A DNA stretch of 58,944 nucleotides. It comes from Hydnum rufescens UP504 (taxonomy: Eukaryota; Basidiomycota; Agaricomycetes; Cantharellales; Hydnaceae). The stretch lies in the NCBI GenBank assembly GCA_014904985.1, contig MU129172.1, positions 9,858 through 68,801 of the forward strand, read 5' to 3'. Within the stretch, counting starts at the first letter, position 1. Each line of letters starts with the position of its first letter. Of the stretch, positions 46,901 to 57,318 are shown in pieces. Made by a program: the position numbers and the translations under genes. Below the pieces are notes generated by a model, which was not told the DNA's origin, did no database searches, and saw nothing but the letters and a program-made list of their open reading frames with translations.

Positions 46901-48785
46901 ATGGTAGGACATAGATGAATACAGTCCCTGTGGCCTGTTGAAGACCCCGGGAGATTGACTCGTGTACAAAGGAAATGAGCATTCCATTTACATCTTTTTC
47001 AGGCATATGGAATTCATGCTCATCCATGAACAGACGAAAGGATTGTTATTCAGATGACGTATTGGTACATTTTTTTAATTTGTTCATTGGAAAATTCGAC
47101 GCTGAAAGGGAACTCTATGTGGTAGGGATTTTTCCCTCCAACAACGCATTGAGTTTGGTGTATCAGTTTTCCATGCATACGGCCACCAATGGACTTGCCA
47201 GCTTTGGTACCACCCCAGGAAGTCAGAAAAATGGGGGCTGTCTGATGGTGAAGGTTGTGAGAGATTCTGGAGTGAGCTCAGGCGACTTATTCCTGGTCTG
47301 CAGGTCACTGGGGTATGTACATTCACTTGCTAAGCCAGTATTAATAAGATATACTGATTATTGGTATTCTTAGTATCACAGATGACTGTTCATAATTGAT
47401 CTCCAAGTGGAGCATATAGATGAGCTCAAACAGGAGGCTGCAGGGAAGTGGCTTCATGATTGTGTGTTGTGCACCATGGGACATGAGGCCATGGCTGAGG
47501 AAAAACTTGGTGAAGACTCAATCGACTATCTCTTGGACCAGTTCAAGGAGCAGCACACTTTTCAAATTAGGCCAATCCCTTGGCAGTCAAAGACAAAGGG
47601 ATTGCATGCGATAGAACACATTCTGTCTATGTCCCAATCTGTGGACTCACTCAGGGTACATCTAAGGGAGCTTACTGATGAGCTTGCAGGCCTTGTGACA
47701 GATACCAGAATGGTTGCATTGGAGGATGAGCTGCAGTTGAAGATTACTGAGATAAGGGCTAGTGTGTGGTGTCTTGAGAGTAATATTGCAAAAAAGACAG
47801 AGGTGCTTCATCTTTCTGATCAAAAGTCCCACAAGGAGTTGGAGTGGTTAAAGACCAACAAGTGGATAAACCTCCAACTGAATATCAGGGTTGTGAGGGA
47901 CCAGCTCCTGATGAAGCTTAGAGCATGTAAATTTGAGCTTGCGGGGCTAGAGCATGCAGACACAAGTTGCCAGCTGGACCACAAGACTAAGGAGCATGTG
48001 GAAAAGGCAATGAAAGGTCATGTCTCTGGGATTCAAGCAACACTTAAATGCTATGAAGATATCCGAAAACAGATGATGAAGCTTAGAGGGAAAGGGAATG
48101 TTGCAAGGGATGCATATATCCCTCCAGAAATTTCATCATCAGTGTACAAGCTTGATGTAGATGATGATATTTGGCAAGTGCCCCATCATGAGGATATGGC
48201 AAATTTTCCAGGTGGGAAGGTACCTGCATGGCTTGCAGACAAGGAAGTCTGTGGTGGCATCCAGCATGCTCAGGAGCTGGTGAACTGCCATGAGGAGCTT
48301 AGATGCTGTAAGGCAGAACTCTCCAACCTAAGGTCTTGGTTTTCAATGCAATGTGTTGCTACCCAGTGCACTGTTGATCTCTGCAATGGTGTGTGGTTCT
48401 TCTGACTTGACTAAATTATTGTAAACTAACAGCTGCTGGGATTTTAACAGATGAAGATGTTAAATTTTTTTCCTTGATAGAGCTACACCGGTTGCATGAC
48501 CTTGTTGATACCTGGAAACATCACACTACTGGGCTTGCTGGTAGTGATGGGCAGCTGGATGGGGGGAGCATTCCAGACCGGCCACCTCCTTTAAGGAGGG
48601 CATGGGTCTGCCAGCAAGGGAGAGTACAAGCAGAGAAGGATTTATCCCCTGGGGAAGGGGAAGAGGGGGATCTGGGAGCAAGTTCTGATGATGATGATGA
48701 AAATGGTGAGTTAGAGGAGCAACCTGAGCTAGAAGATCTCACATTCTTAACCTCTCTTGATCTTGTTCTTGGACATGAGGATTAA
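43954..48785 (+). pseudogene. Second KDZ transposase gene, broken by TGA codons and an insertion
   Basis: Homologous to the intact gene at 9390 from end to end. The N-terminus includes DKLSHHARQKHAQAHWWGND and the cysteine cluster (CLCPEHHHL, CSCRPAGIQLVHWGFFPCSP). Then come CALCFGG, CIDANFQ, a basic GRKRKADEL, LCRHDIP and LYDIACQIHCS. A 1555-bp insertion (45589-47143) splits the core between WTG and RIEFGVSVFHAYGHQW. GLSDGEGCERFWSELRRL follows. Introns at 47313-47373 and 48389-48450 keep frame. TGA codons at 44692-44694 and 47383-47385 replace residues that are Arg in the intact copy. A frameshift lies before CALCFGG. In LYDIACQ, Ala replaces the usual Gly. The gene is CpG-poor and dead. Confidence 0.9.
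45589..47143. repeat. 1.55-kb solo-LTR-like insertion, copy 2
   Basis: TGTAAGCAGGAG to CCCTCCAACA, 1555 bp, collinear with 23840-25395. The target is ACGC: ACAC on the left (45585-45588) and ACGC on the right (47144-47147). Removing insert and one duplicate restores the KDZ frame. It retains more CpG than copy 1 (tccgcgat against tccatgat; aatcgagaacg against aatcaagaatg). Confidence 0.85.
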
Positions 48786-49103
48786 CCCTTTCATACTTGA
48801 CATAATGTACCATTCACATTAGACACTAAAAATGAAGGTTTTGGCCAGTATACTGCAATATACTATGTTCAGAAAACAAAATTTTGAAAGGTCATGTAGT
48901 GGGGGCCCCATTGGGGCCCCAAGTGATGTGGAAAATATGAAAGAGCATCAAGGGCACATTTTGGGGCCACAATGGGGCCCCATTGGGGTGCAATGGGGCC
49001 CCACTGGGGTGCAATGGGGCCCCACTTACTCTCATTTTCCGGTATTGAATACCAATTGGCACCCCATTGTTGCTAGACCTAACTAGGTATCAAATATGGT
49101 TGA
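48786..49103. other. 3' flank of the second KDZ gene with GGGGCCCC repeats and terminal motif
   Basis: Contains ggggccccattggggcccc (48902) and four further (a)atggggcccca motifs to 49025. Then comes ctaactaggtatcaaatatgg and TGGTTGACCAGCC (49091-49103). The order matches the 3' flank of the intact KDZ gene (13314-13648). Beyond it lies gypsy integrase sequence, into which the element apparently inserted. Confidence 0.5.
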
Positions 49104-49788
49104 CCAGCCTGAGTAATGCAGCCGTTCTATCTGTGGTTACATGGGTGGTGGTGGGAACAAAAATGCCATACTTCATGAGCTTGTCCATGACGACTAATAT
49201 CGCATCGTGTTCTCCCAACTTGGGCAACCCCATTATGAAGTCCATGCTGATGACTTTGAATGGTAATGTGGACACGTCAATTGGTCGGAGGCAGCCCTTG
49301 GGTCCCAATTGGTCATGTTTAGTCTTCTGACAAATGTCACAAGTTTCACAGTAACGTAGGACATCCTTTCACATGGACTTCCAGTAGAATCCTTGGCAAA
49401 GTATTTCCAACATTTTTCCCCACCAGCCATGAGCAGACTCATGGGGGGCATCATGGGCTTCCTTGACAAGGGTGAGTTGCTCCTTCGAGGGTATGCATAA
49501 CCTGGATTGGCCATCCAAGTCCTTAAAAAGTAGAAGTCCATTATCACCCCTGGTGAATTGGTGGAAGTGTTTGAGTTCAACTTTCCATCCTTGTGGGGTC
49601 TGGGAGGCCGAGCCGACTCTTGTCCTGGTCCAGATGGCCTTGAACTCTGGGTCGCTGTTGTATCCCTCCTGGAAATGGTGAATTGTATTGGTCAAGATAG
49701 ACAAGTTTAGTCCTGGCAGCAGTCTCTCCAGACTTTGGACCTCTGTGGTTGCATCTGGGACACCTGGGGAAACTGTCGTTGGTCATAA
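49104..49788 (-). pseudogene. Gypsy integrase N-terminal fragment
   Basis: Reading leftwards: connector (RTKLVYLDQYNSPFPGG in one frame, then NTIHHFQEGYNSDPEFKAIW), then HHCC zinc region (HDAPHESAHGWWGKM, then CETCDICQKTK). The integrase core start follows (PFKVISMDFIMGLPKLGEHD, ILVVMDKLMKYGIFVPTTTH). A TGA at 49369-49371 stands where Arg is expected. It ends at the terminal motif near 49103. It is a different family from the gypsy at 33450. Confidence 0.8.
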
Positions 49789-51286
49789 CAGGGCGACTAC
49801 AAATACCCTTCAAGGGCCAATTTTAACATATGAAACCCCCCCCCTTGAAGGGTATGTTGGTAGCAGGTTATCACCTGCTATTCCTGGATGCTACAGAATG
49901 ACATCCTGTACCACCTGCTATGGTGGATTAATAGTACCTACTATCAAATCCTGTTCACCTACTATGAAATGCATATCACCTGCTATGAAATGCATATCAC
50001 CTACTATGGAATTGATATCACCTACTATAGAATCCCTACCACCTGCTATGGAATCCATATCACCTGCTATGGAATCCATATCACCTGCTATGGAATCCAT
50101 ATCACCTGCTAGGAAATGGATATCACCTGCTATGGAATGGATATCACCTGCTATGGAATGCATATCACCTGCTGTGGAATGCATATCACCTGCTATGGAA
50201 TGCATATCACCTGCTGTGGAATGCATATCACCTGCTATGGAATGCATATCACCTGCTATGGATTCCATATCACCTGCTAGGAATTCCATATCACCTGCTA
50301 TGGATTCCATATCACCTGCTATGGATTCCATAGCAGCTGCTATGGAACCCATATCACCTGCTGTGGAATCCATATCAGCTGCTACAGAATCCATATCACC
50401 TGCTAGGGATTCCATATCACCTGCTAGGGATTCCATATCACCTGCTAGGGATTCCATATCACCTGCTAGGGATTCCATATCACCTGCTAAGGAATCCATA
50501 TCACCTGCTAAGGAATCCATATCACCTGCTAGGGAATCCATATCACCTGCTAGGAAATCCATATCACTTGCTATGGACTCCATATCACCTGCTAGGAAAT
50601 CCATATCACTTGCTATGGACTCCATATCAGCTGCTAGGAACTCCATATCAGCTGCTAGGAACTCCATATCAGCTGCTAGGAACTCCATATCACCTGCTAG
50701 GGACTCCATATCACCTGCTAGGGAATCCATATTGCCTGCTATGGACTCCATATCACCTCCTAGGAAATCCATATCACCTGCTAGGGACTCCATATCACCT
50801 GCTAGGGAATCCATATCACCTGCTATGGATTCCATATCACCTGCTAGGAAATCCATATCACCTGCTATGGATTCCATAGCAGCTGCTATGGAATGCATAT
50901 CACCTGCTATGGAATGCATATCACCTGCTATGGACTCCAAATCACCTGCTATGGAATCCATATCACTTGCTATGGAATGCATACCACCTGCTAGGAAATC
51001 CATATCACCTGCTAGGAAATCCATATCACCTACTATGGATTGCATATCACCTGCTATGGATTGCATATCACCTGCTAGGAAATCCATATCACCTGCTATG
51101 GATTCCATAGCAGCTGCTATGGAATGCATAGCACCTGCTATGGAATCCATATCACCTGCCAGGAAATCCATATCACCTGCTAGGAAATCCATATCACCTG
51201 CTATGGAATGCATATCAGCTGCTATGGAATGCATATCAGCTGCTATGGAATGCATATCACTTGCTAGGAAATCCATATCACCTGCT
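49789..51286. repeat. Long 21-bp satellite array, about 65 units, with terminal hairpins
   Basis: Begins cagggcgactac. A 14-bp inverted repeat follows (ataccCTTCAAGGG at 49804 and CCCTTGAAGGGtat near 49842), then the small hairpin gcaggttatcacctgc. From about 49870 units close to catatcacctgctatggaatc plus one base (21 bp) run to 51286, where a solo LTR interrupts; the array resumes at 52135. The core CA(C/G)CTGCTA is near-constant, while the middle (ggaatcc, ggattcc, ggaactcc, ggaatgc) varies. Because the unit is seven codons without a stop, both strands show long false reading frames (ISPAMES on plus, AGDMDSI on minus). Confidence 0.93.
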
Positions 51287-52134
51287 TGTCAGGGCGACAC
51301 TGCCATCGAAGCCACAAACAGCAAGAGGAAAGAGATTAATTAACCACACGCTATTGCAGTGGGAATCCTGAGTATACACCACACAACAAGGGACACACAA
51401 GTCTCGCACCTATCGCAGTGGGAATCCTGAGAGATCGAAACTGGTGATCCCCCAACTGCGAAGGGCTATAAATACTATTTCCTGCACACAGCCTCCAGCC
51501 TTCCAGAACCTTCCGCCGTCTTCCATAACCTTCCAGATCTTCCTAGAATGCTGGCTCCACAGCCCATCAGTCAGCCTCCACAGCCACCATCACTAAGCCT
51601 CACTAAGCTGACGCAGCCATGTTACGAATCCTGTGCACACCTCCACATGGCTATGCCCCAACTTCCATATGTATCCCCCTTAGCGTATGTACTTCCAAGG
51701 CAGTGTACGCCTGGGTACTCCAAAGGTGTCCAAAGTGTCAAAGGACCGTAATGATGTGGATGGAGTATGGATTGGGACAGGTGATGTGGGTTCAGGGACT
51801 GGGGGTAGAGGAGGAGGAGGGGGGAGTCTGGATTGGCAACTCCATGGACTCATGTGGGGAACGAGGGAACGACAGGTGCTGACAAGGGCGCCAATGCTGC
51901 CACTGGTTGACTACCCAGCCCATAGCCCGCTGGCCGAGGCCCGATAGAGCGAGGGCAATAATAATAAGAGAAATGCCAATAATGGCAAGGATGACAATAA
52001 CCCCCGTAGTGAATGGAGGGAGAGAGGAGACAAGAGCATTTGAGGAAGTAGGTGCCATATGATAGAGTCGATGAAGAATGATACTCCGACGGGTAAGTCC
52101 TTAGGCGGAAGCAAATGTCAATTCGATCCTGACA
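51287..52134 (+). repeat. Solo LTR, 848 bp, target duplication CTGCT
   Basis: TGTCAGGGCGACAC to GATCCTGACA with CTGCT at 51282-51286 and 52135-52139. Contains a TATA box (gggctataaatac, 51465) and twice cgcagtgggaatcctgag or its near copy (51355, 51414). It is CpG-rich and so recent. A third, partial relative may start at 56821. The orientation is judged from the TATA box. Confidence 0.88.
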
Positions 52135-52339
52135 CTGCTAGGAAATCCATATCACCTGCTAGGAAATCCATATCACCTGCTAGGGAATCTATATCACCTA
52201 CTATGAAATCCATATCACCTACTACAGACATGATATATCCTTACCAGTGCTTTGTAATCATTCCTAATATGGCACACAATTACATAATACCCAATTATAT
52301 AATGTATGGATGACATAATATACTTCATTATATAAACAT

Positions 52340-52500
52340 TACCTAATTTGCTATTACCTAATTTGGCTATTACCTAATCTAGCTATTACCTAATCTGGCT
52401 ATTACCTAGTCTGGCTATTACCTAATCTGGCTATTACCTAGTCTGGCTATTACCTAATCTGGCTATTACCTAATTTAATTATCACCTAATTATGGAATTT
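52340..52500. repeat. 16-bp repeat ctggctattacctaat, left arm
   Basis: About nine units, mirrored at 56320-56465 on the right arm. Each contains ttacctaa, like the ends of the smaller foldback at 14548. Confidence 0.85.
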
Positions 52501-52698
52501 AATAATTAGGTAAGCTTACTTTGAGTCGCCTGGCACTTTCAGCCCAGTTACCCACCACAGGGAAGATGGGGGGGCTGGCTCTGAAGTTGAGGGGGGACCT
52601 GAGGGGGCACTAAGAGGGTGAGGAGGCATCTAGGAGTCAGTCAAGTGGGGGGGGGCTGTATTGGGGAGACAACTAGTCACTAAAAAAATCAAGAGTCA

Positions 52699-52790
52699 TG
52701 CAAAAAGAGCAGCCAGAGGCTGCTCTTTTTGCACCAAGCAATCACAACATACCTTATCACCACACCCCAGTCTCTACTGGGGTGGGGTGG
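52699..52790. repeat. Hairpins A and B in the left arm
   Basis: Hairpin A (52699-52733) has a 16-bp perfect stem tgcaaaaagagcagcc with loop aga. Hairpin B (52759-52790) is ccaccaccccag-type with loop tctcta. The right arm repeats them at 56076-56110 (one mismatch) and 56019-56050. Confidence 0.85.
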
Positions 52791-53979
52791 CTTCTCCTGG
52801 GCTCTCAGTAGGGGATGAGGGTCAAGTCAGTCAAGTCAGATAAAAAAAAACTTTCAGCTCTTGCCGGAAAATTGAATCTGCGACTCAACACCAGCAATTG
52901 CCTGGTTCCAACAGCATATGATGTGCGGGTCAATACCACATAGCACAATGCAGTAAATAAATAAATAAAACAGTATAGATATTATATAGTGTATGCTTAG
53001 GGACGAAAACTAAAGAAAAAGAGGCTGGTTGATGTCCATGTCAGGTGATTTGAGAGACAAATGGACATAGTGTGAGAAGGAAGATATACAGTACATTGAA
53101 ACTGAGTTTATGGACAGAGAAGATCAAGATGGATTGAATGGTGGTGCCTCCACCACAATCTGTGCAGAATTGATGGCAGGAGGTTGGTCAGGATGCTAAA
53201 AACAGGAAATGTTAGGCAGCTCCACATTGGAGGCACCAAACTAATCATCCTCAGAGATGAGGAGAGAGCTAAATGAGATGAATCTAATGGTACAAAAACA
53301 AAGGAAATTGGTGCAGAAATGGGGGAGATATGGGTGCCAGCTCATCAAAGAAAAAAATGCACATAAAAGATGAACCACTGCTCCAATTTCATTATAACCA
53401 GGACCATTGGAAAGGGGGAATCAAGGCCTTTCATCCCTTTCATTTAAGCCAGGGTCCAAAAAAAATTTGTCAAGGGTTCCCCCTACACTGGATTTAGGGT
53501 ACCCCCAGCCAAAACAGCAGCTGGATTGATGCTTGCAGGGTCACCACGCAATCACAACCAATCCAGCCCCTGCATGCTGGAGGTAGAGCACCTCAGGTAT
53601 GACAGAGTTGCTGCAGGGGCAGCTCTGTCTCCTCGGAGGTGGTGTCCAGTGGACACAGACTCAACACTGGCAATTGCCAGGTGTAATTAATATGGTTCTG
53701 CAAATCAATAGCATGCAACAGGAGGATGCAAGGGAAGATGTATTATATAACTAATATATAGATATTATTTAGTGCATAAAACCACAAGAAAACAAAAGTC
53801 AAAAGTCAAATTGATCACAATACTGAAATGCACCATATGAAGAACTTGAAACACTATCTGGGACTCTGCTATGCATGGGATCAAGGCCATTCTGTGACAT
53901 GGTGCTTATATATATGTCTAGTAACACATCAGGCCATGGGACACCAGTTGGACCTCCAGGGAGGCTCTAAATGCAGAAA

Positions 53980-54385
53980 TTTCCTTATAAGGGTATGTTT
54001 ATTTCCTCCACTAAAGGCTCAAATCTGCACCTGAGGGGGAGATATTTGGAAGATGAGCCCTCCTACCATATGCCTATCCTGGTGAAACATTTGTGGAATT
54101 TTTTTATTTTTTTCCTTATTAGGATAAGTTTGTTTCCTTCACCACAGACTCAAATCTGCATGTAGGAGGAAAATATTTGGGGGATGAGATCTCCTATTGT
54201 ATGCCCACCCCACCAGAACATTTCCAAACACTTTGGAGTTCCTTCCTTATTAGGGTAAGTTTGTTTCCTTCACCAGGGGGTCAAATCAGCAGATGAGGGG
54301 GAGATATTTGGGATATAATATCTCTTCAGTTGTGCCTTCCAGACCCAAACATTTCTGGAAGTGTTCCCTTCCTTTTGATTTTTGG
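53980..54385. repeat. Three ~130-bp imperfect repeats, left arm
   Basis: Each unit has ccttat(t/a)agg.taagtttgtttcc, then ctcaaatctgca, then gaggg.gagatatttgg, then gatgag.tctccta. Mirror copies lie at about 54450-54850. Confidence 0.75.
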
Positions 54386-56575
54386 GGATATCGCAGATAC
54401 ACTATAGTCCTGTGCACAGGACTATAGTGTATCTGCGATATCCCCAAAATCAAAAGGAAGGGAACACTTCCAGAAATGTTTGGGTCTGGAAGGCACAACT
54501 GAAGAGATATTATATCCCAAATATCTCCCCCTCATCTGCTGATTTGACCCTGGTGAAGGAAACAAACTTACCCTAATAAGGAAGGAACTCCAAAGTGTTT
54601 GGAAATGTTCTGGTGGGTGGGCATACAATAGGAGATCTCATCCCCAAATATTTTCCTCCTACATGCAGATTTGAGTCTGTGTGAAGGAAACAAACTTATC
54701 CTAATACGGAAAAAAATAAAAAAATTCACAAAATGTTTCACCAGGGATAGGATGTAGGAGGGCTCATCTTCTAAATATCACCCTCAGGTGCAGATTTGAG
54801 CCTTTAGTGGAGGAAATAAACATACCTTATAAGGAAATTCTGCATTTAGAGCCTCCCTGGAGGTCCAACTGGTGTCCCCATGGCCTGATGTGTTACTAGA
54901 CATATATATAAGACCATGTCACAGAATGGCCTTGATCCCATGCATAGCAGAGTCCCCAGATGTGTTTCAAGTTCTTCATAGGGTGCATTCAGTATTGTGA
55001 TCAATTTGACTTTTGACTTTTTGTTTCTTGTGGTTTTATGCACTAAATAATATCTATATATTAGTTATATAATACATCTTCCCTTGCATCCTCCTGTTGC
55101 ATGCTATTGATTTGCAGAACCATATTAATTACACCTGGCAATTGCTGGTGTTGAGTCTGTGTCCACTGGACACCACCTCCGAGGAGACAGAGCTGCCCTG
55201 CAGCAACTCTGTCATACCTGAGGTGCTCTACCTCCAGCATGCAGGGGCTGGATTGGTTGTGATTGCGTGGTGACCCTGCAAGCATCAATCCAGCTGCTGT
55301 TTTGGCTGGGGGTACCCTAAATCAGTGTAGGGGGAACCCTTGACAAATTTTTTTTGGACCCTGGCTTAAATGAAAGGGATGAAAGGCCTTGATTCCCCTT
55401 TCCAATGGTCCTGGTTATAATGAAATTGGAGCAGTGGTTCATCTTTTATGTGCATTTTTTTCTTTGATGAGCTGGCACCCATATCTCCCCCATTTCTGCA
55501 CCAATTTCCTTTGTTTTTGTACCATTAGATTCATCTCATTTAGCTCTCTCCTCATCTCTGAGGATGATTAGTTTGGTGCCTCCAATGTGGAGCTGCCTAA
55601 CATTTCCTGTTTTTAGCATCCTGACCAACCTCCTGCCATCAATTCTGCACAGATTGTGGTGGAGGCACCACCATTCAATCCATCTTGATCTTCTCTGTCC
55701 ATAAACTCAGTTTCAATGTACTGTATATCTTCCTTCTCACACTATGTCCATTTGTCTCTCAAATCACCTGACATGGACATCAACCAGCCTCTTTTTCTTT
55801 AGTTTTCGTCCCTAAGCATACACTATATAATATCTATACTGTTTTATTTATTTATTTACTGCATTGTGCTATGTGGTATTGACCGCACATCATATGCTGT
55901 TGGAACCAGGCAATTGCTGGTGTTGAGTCGCAGATTCAATTTTCCGGCAAGAGCTGAAAGTTTTTTTTTTATTGACTTGACTGACTTGACCTCATCCCCT
56001 ACTGAGAGCCAGGAGAAGCCACCCCACCCCAGTAGAGACTGGGGTGTGGTGATAAGGTATGTTGTGATTGCTTGGTGCAAAAAGAGCAGCCTCTGGCTGG
56101 TCTTTTTGCATGACTCTTGATTTTTTTAGTGACTATTGTCTCCCCAATACAGCCCCCCCCCACTTGACTGACTCCTAGATGCCTCCTCACCCTCTTAGTG
56201 CCCTCAGGTCCCCCTCAACTTCAGAGCCAGCCCCCATCTTCCCTGTGGTGGGTAACTGGGCTGAAAGTGCCAGGCGACTCAAAGTAAGCTTACCTAATTA
56301 TTAAATTCCATAATTAGGTGATAATTAAATTAGGTAATAGCCAGATTAGGTAATAGCCAGACTAGGTAATAGCCAGATTAGGTAATAGCCAGACTAGGTA
56401 ATAGCCAGATTAGGTAATAGCTAGATTAGGTAATAGCAAATTAGGTAATAGCAAATTAGGTAATGTTTATATAATGAAGTATATTATGTCATCCATACAT
56501 TATATAATGGGTATTATGTAATTGTGTGCCATATTAGGAATGATTACAAAGCACTGGTAAGGATATATCATGTCT

Positions 56576-56820
56576 GTAGTAGGTGATATGGATTTCATAG
56601 TAGGTGATATAGATTCCTAGCAGGTGATATGGATCTGCAGTGAGATGGATTTCCTAGCAGGTGAGGATTCTAGAGGTGAGATGGATTTCTAGCAGTGTGA
56701 GATGGATTCCTAGCAGGTAGATGATTCCTAGCAGGTGTATGGGTTTCTAGCGGTGAGATGGATTCCTAGCAGGTGAGATGGTTCCTAGCAGTTGATATGG
56801 GTTTCCTAGCAAGTGACTGG
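56576..56820. repeat. Inverted, degraded 21-bp array
   Basis: Complement of the CACCTGCTA units (tagcaggtgatatgg). After the first three units, one-base and two-base deletions break the period, as in the noisy copy at 39244. Ends at tagcaagtgactgg before TGTCAGGG. Confidence 0.8.
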
Positions 56821-57318
56821 TGTCAGGGTAAATTCCAAAACTCCACCCCCCACTAATCACACTTTTGATAGGCTCTCAAGAGGAGGACCTAGAGTGTGAT
56901 TCCCTGATTTATCAACCCCTTCATTTATTGTCTGGATAGGCTCTGTCTATACAGGACAATTTCACCCGTCCAAAGACCTCCCTCCCCTCGGACCTTAACG
57001 TTCGGATTGGCCCCGTGATCCCCTCTCTTCGTCCTCGTATCCATTTCGCGGACTGTAGCTGGTTTCATCCTCTGTTTCCCGCTTACACCGTATCCATTCC
57101 AATGTGGGCCCCTGTCCAGACTACCGCTAACCCCTGAAGTAGTATCGCCCAAGGATCAAGACCTCCCTAAACTGGTCATGAATGAGAGTGATCAAATGAG
57201 TAGTTTGAGTCTCGCTCAATGTTCCCCCAGCATGGGAAGGGCCATATTCATTCTTACACAAACTCAAACAGTCATACCGAACAATTCGCAGGTCACCAAC
57301 AACCCACCAACGCAGCTT
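56821..57318. other. CpG-rich insert between two arrays, possibly partial LTR
   Basis: Begins TGTCAGGGTAAATTCC, the same first eight bases as the LTR at 51287, but the rest does not match it. No CCTGACA end or target duplication was found. It contains no convincing gene; the minus frame at 56925-57152 is short. Confidence 0.4.

Larger units (their letters stand above)
52135..56820. mobile_element. 4.7-kb inverted duplication (giant foldback)
   Basis: Left arm 52135-54417, right arm about 54418-56820, centred on ctgtgcacag with at least 30 perfectly paired bases on each side and no spacer. Matching landmarks on the arms, outside to inside: 21-bp array, 16-bp ctggctattacctaat repeats, hairpins A and B (52699/52759 and 56076/56019), and three ~130-bp repeats. 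Arms differ mainly by single-base indels. No protein-coding gene was recognised in the arms. It is either a long-TIR transposon or an inverted-read assembly artefact. Confidence 0.85.

Noticed and set aside
45590..47150. The 1.55-kb insert in the KDZ gene as a spliceosomal intron (it begins GTAAGC)
   Set aside because: No AG lies at its right edge, the 4-bp flanking duplication marks a transposition event, and the same element sits antisense in a copia copy.
49870..51286. CRISPR array
   Set aside because: Units are contiguous 21-bp direct repeats with no unique spacers, in a eukaryotic genome, with no cas genes.
49688..51343. Long plus and minus reading frames (551 and 452 codons) across the 21-bp array
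   Set aside because: The 21-bp unit is seven codons without stops in these frames, so both strands stay open by periodicity alone. The same holds at 57427-58374 and 32781-33128.
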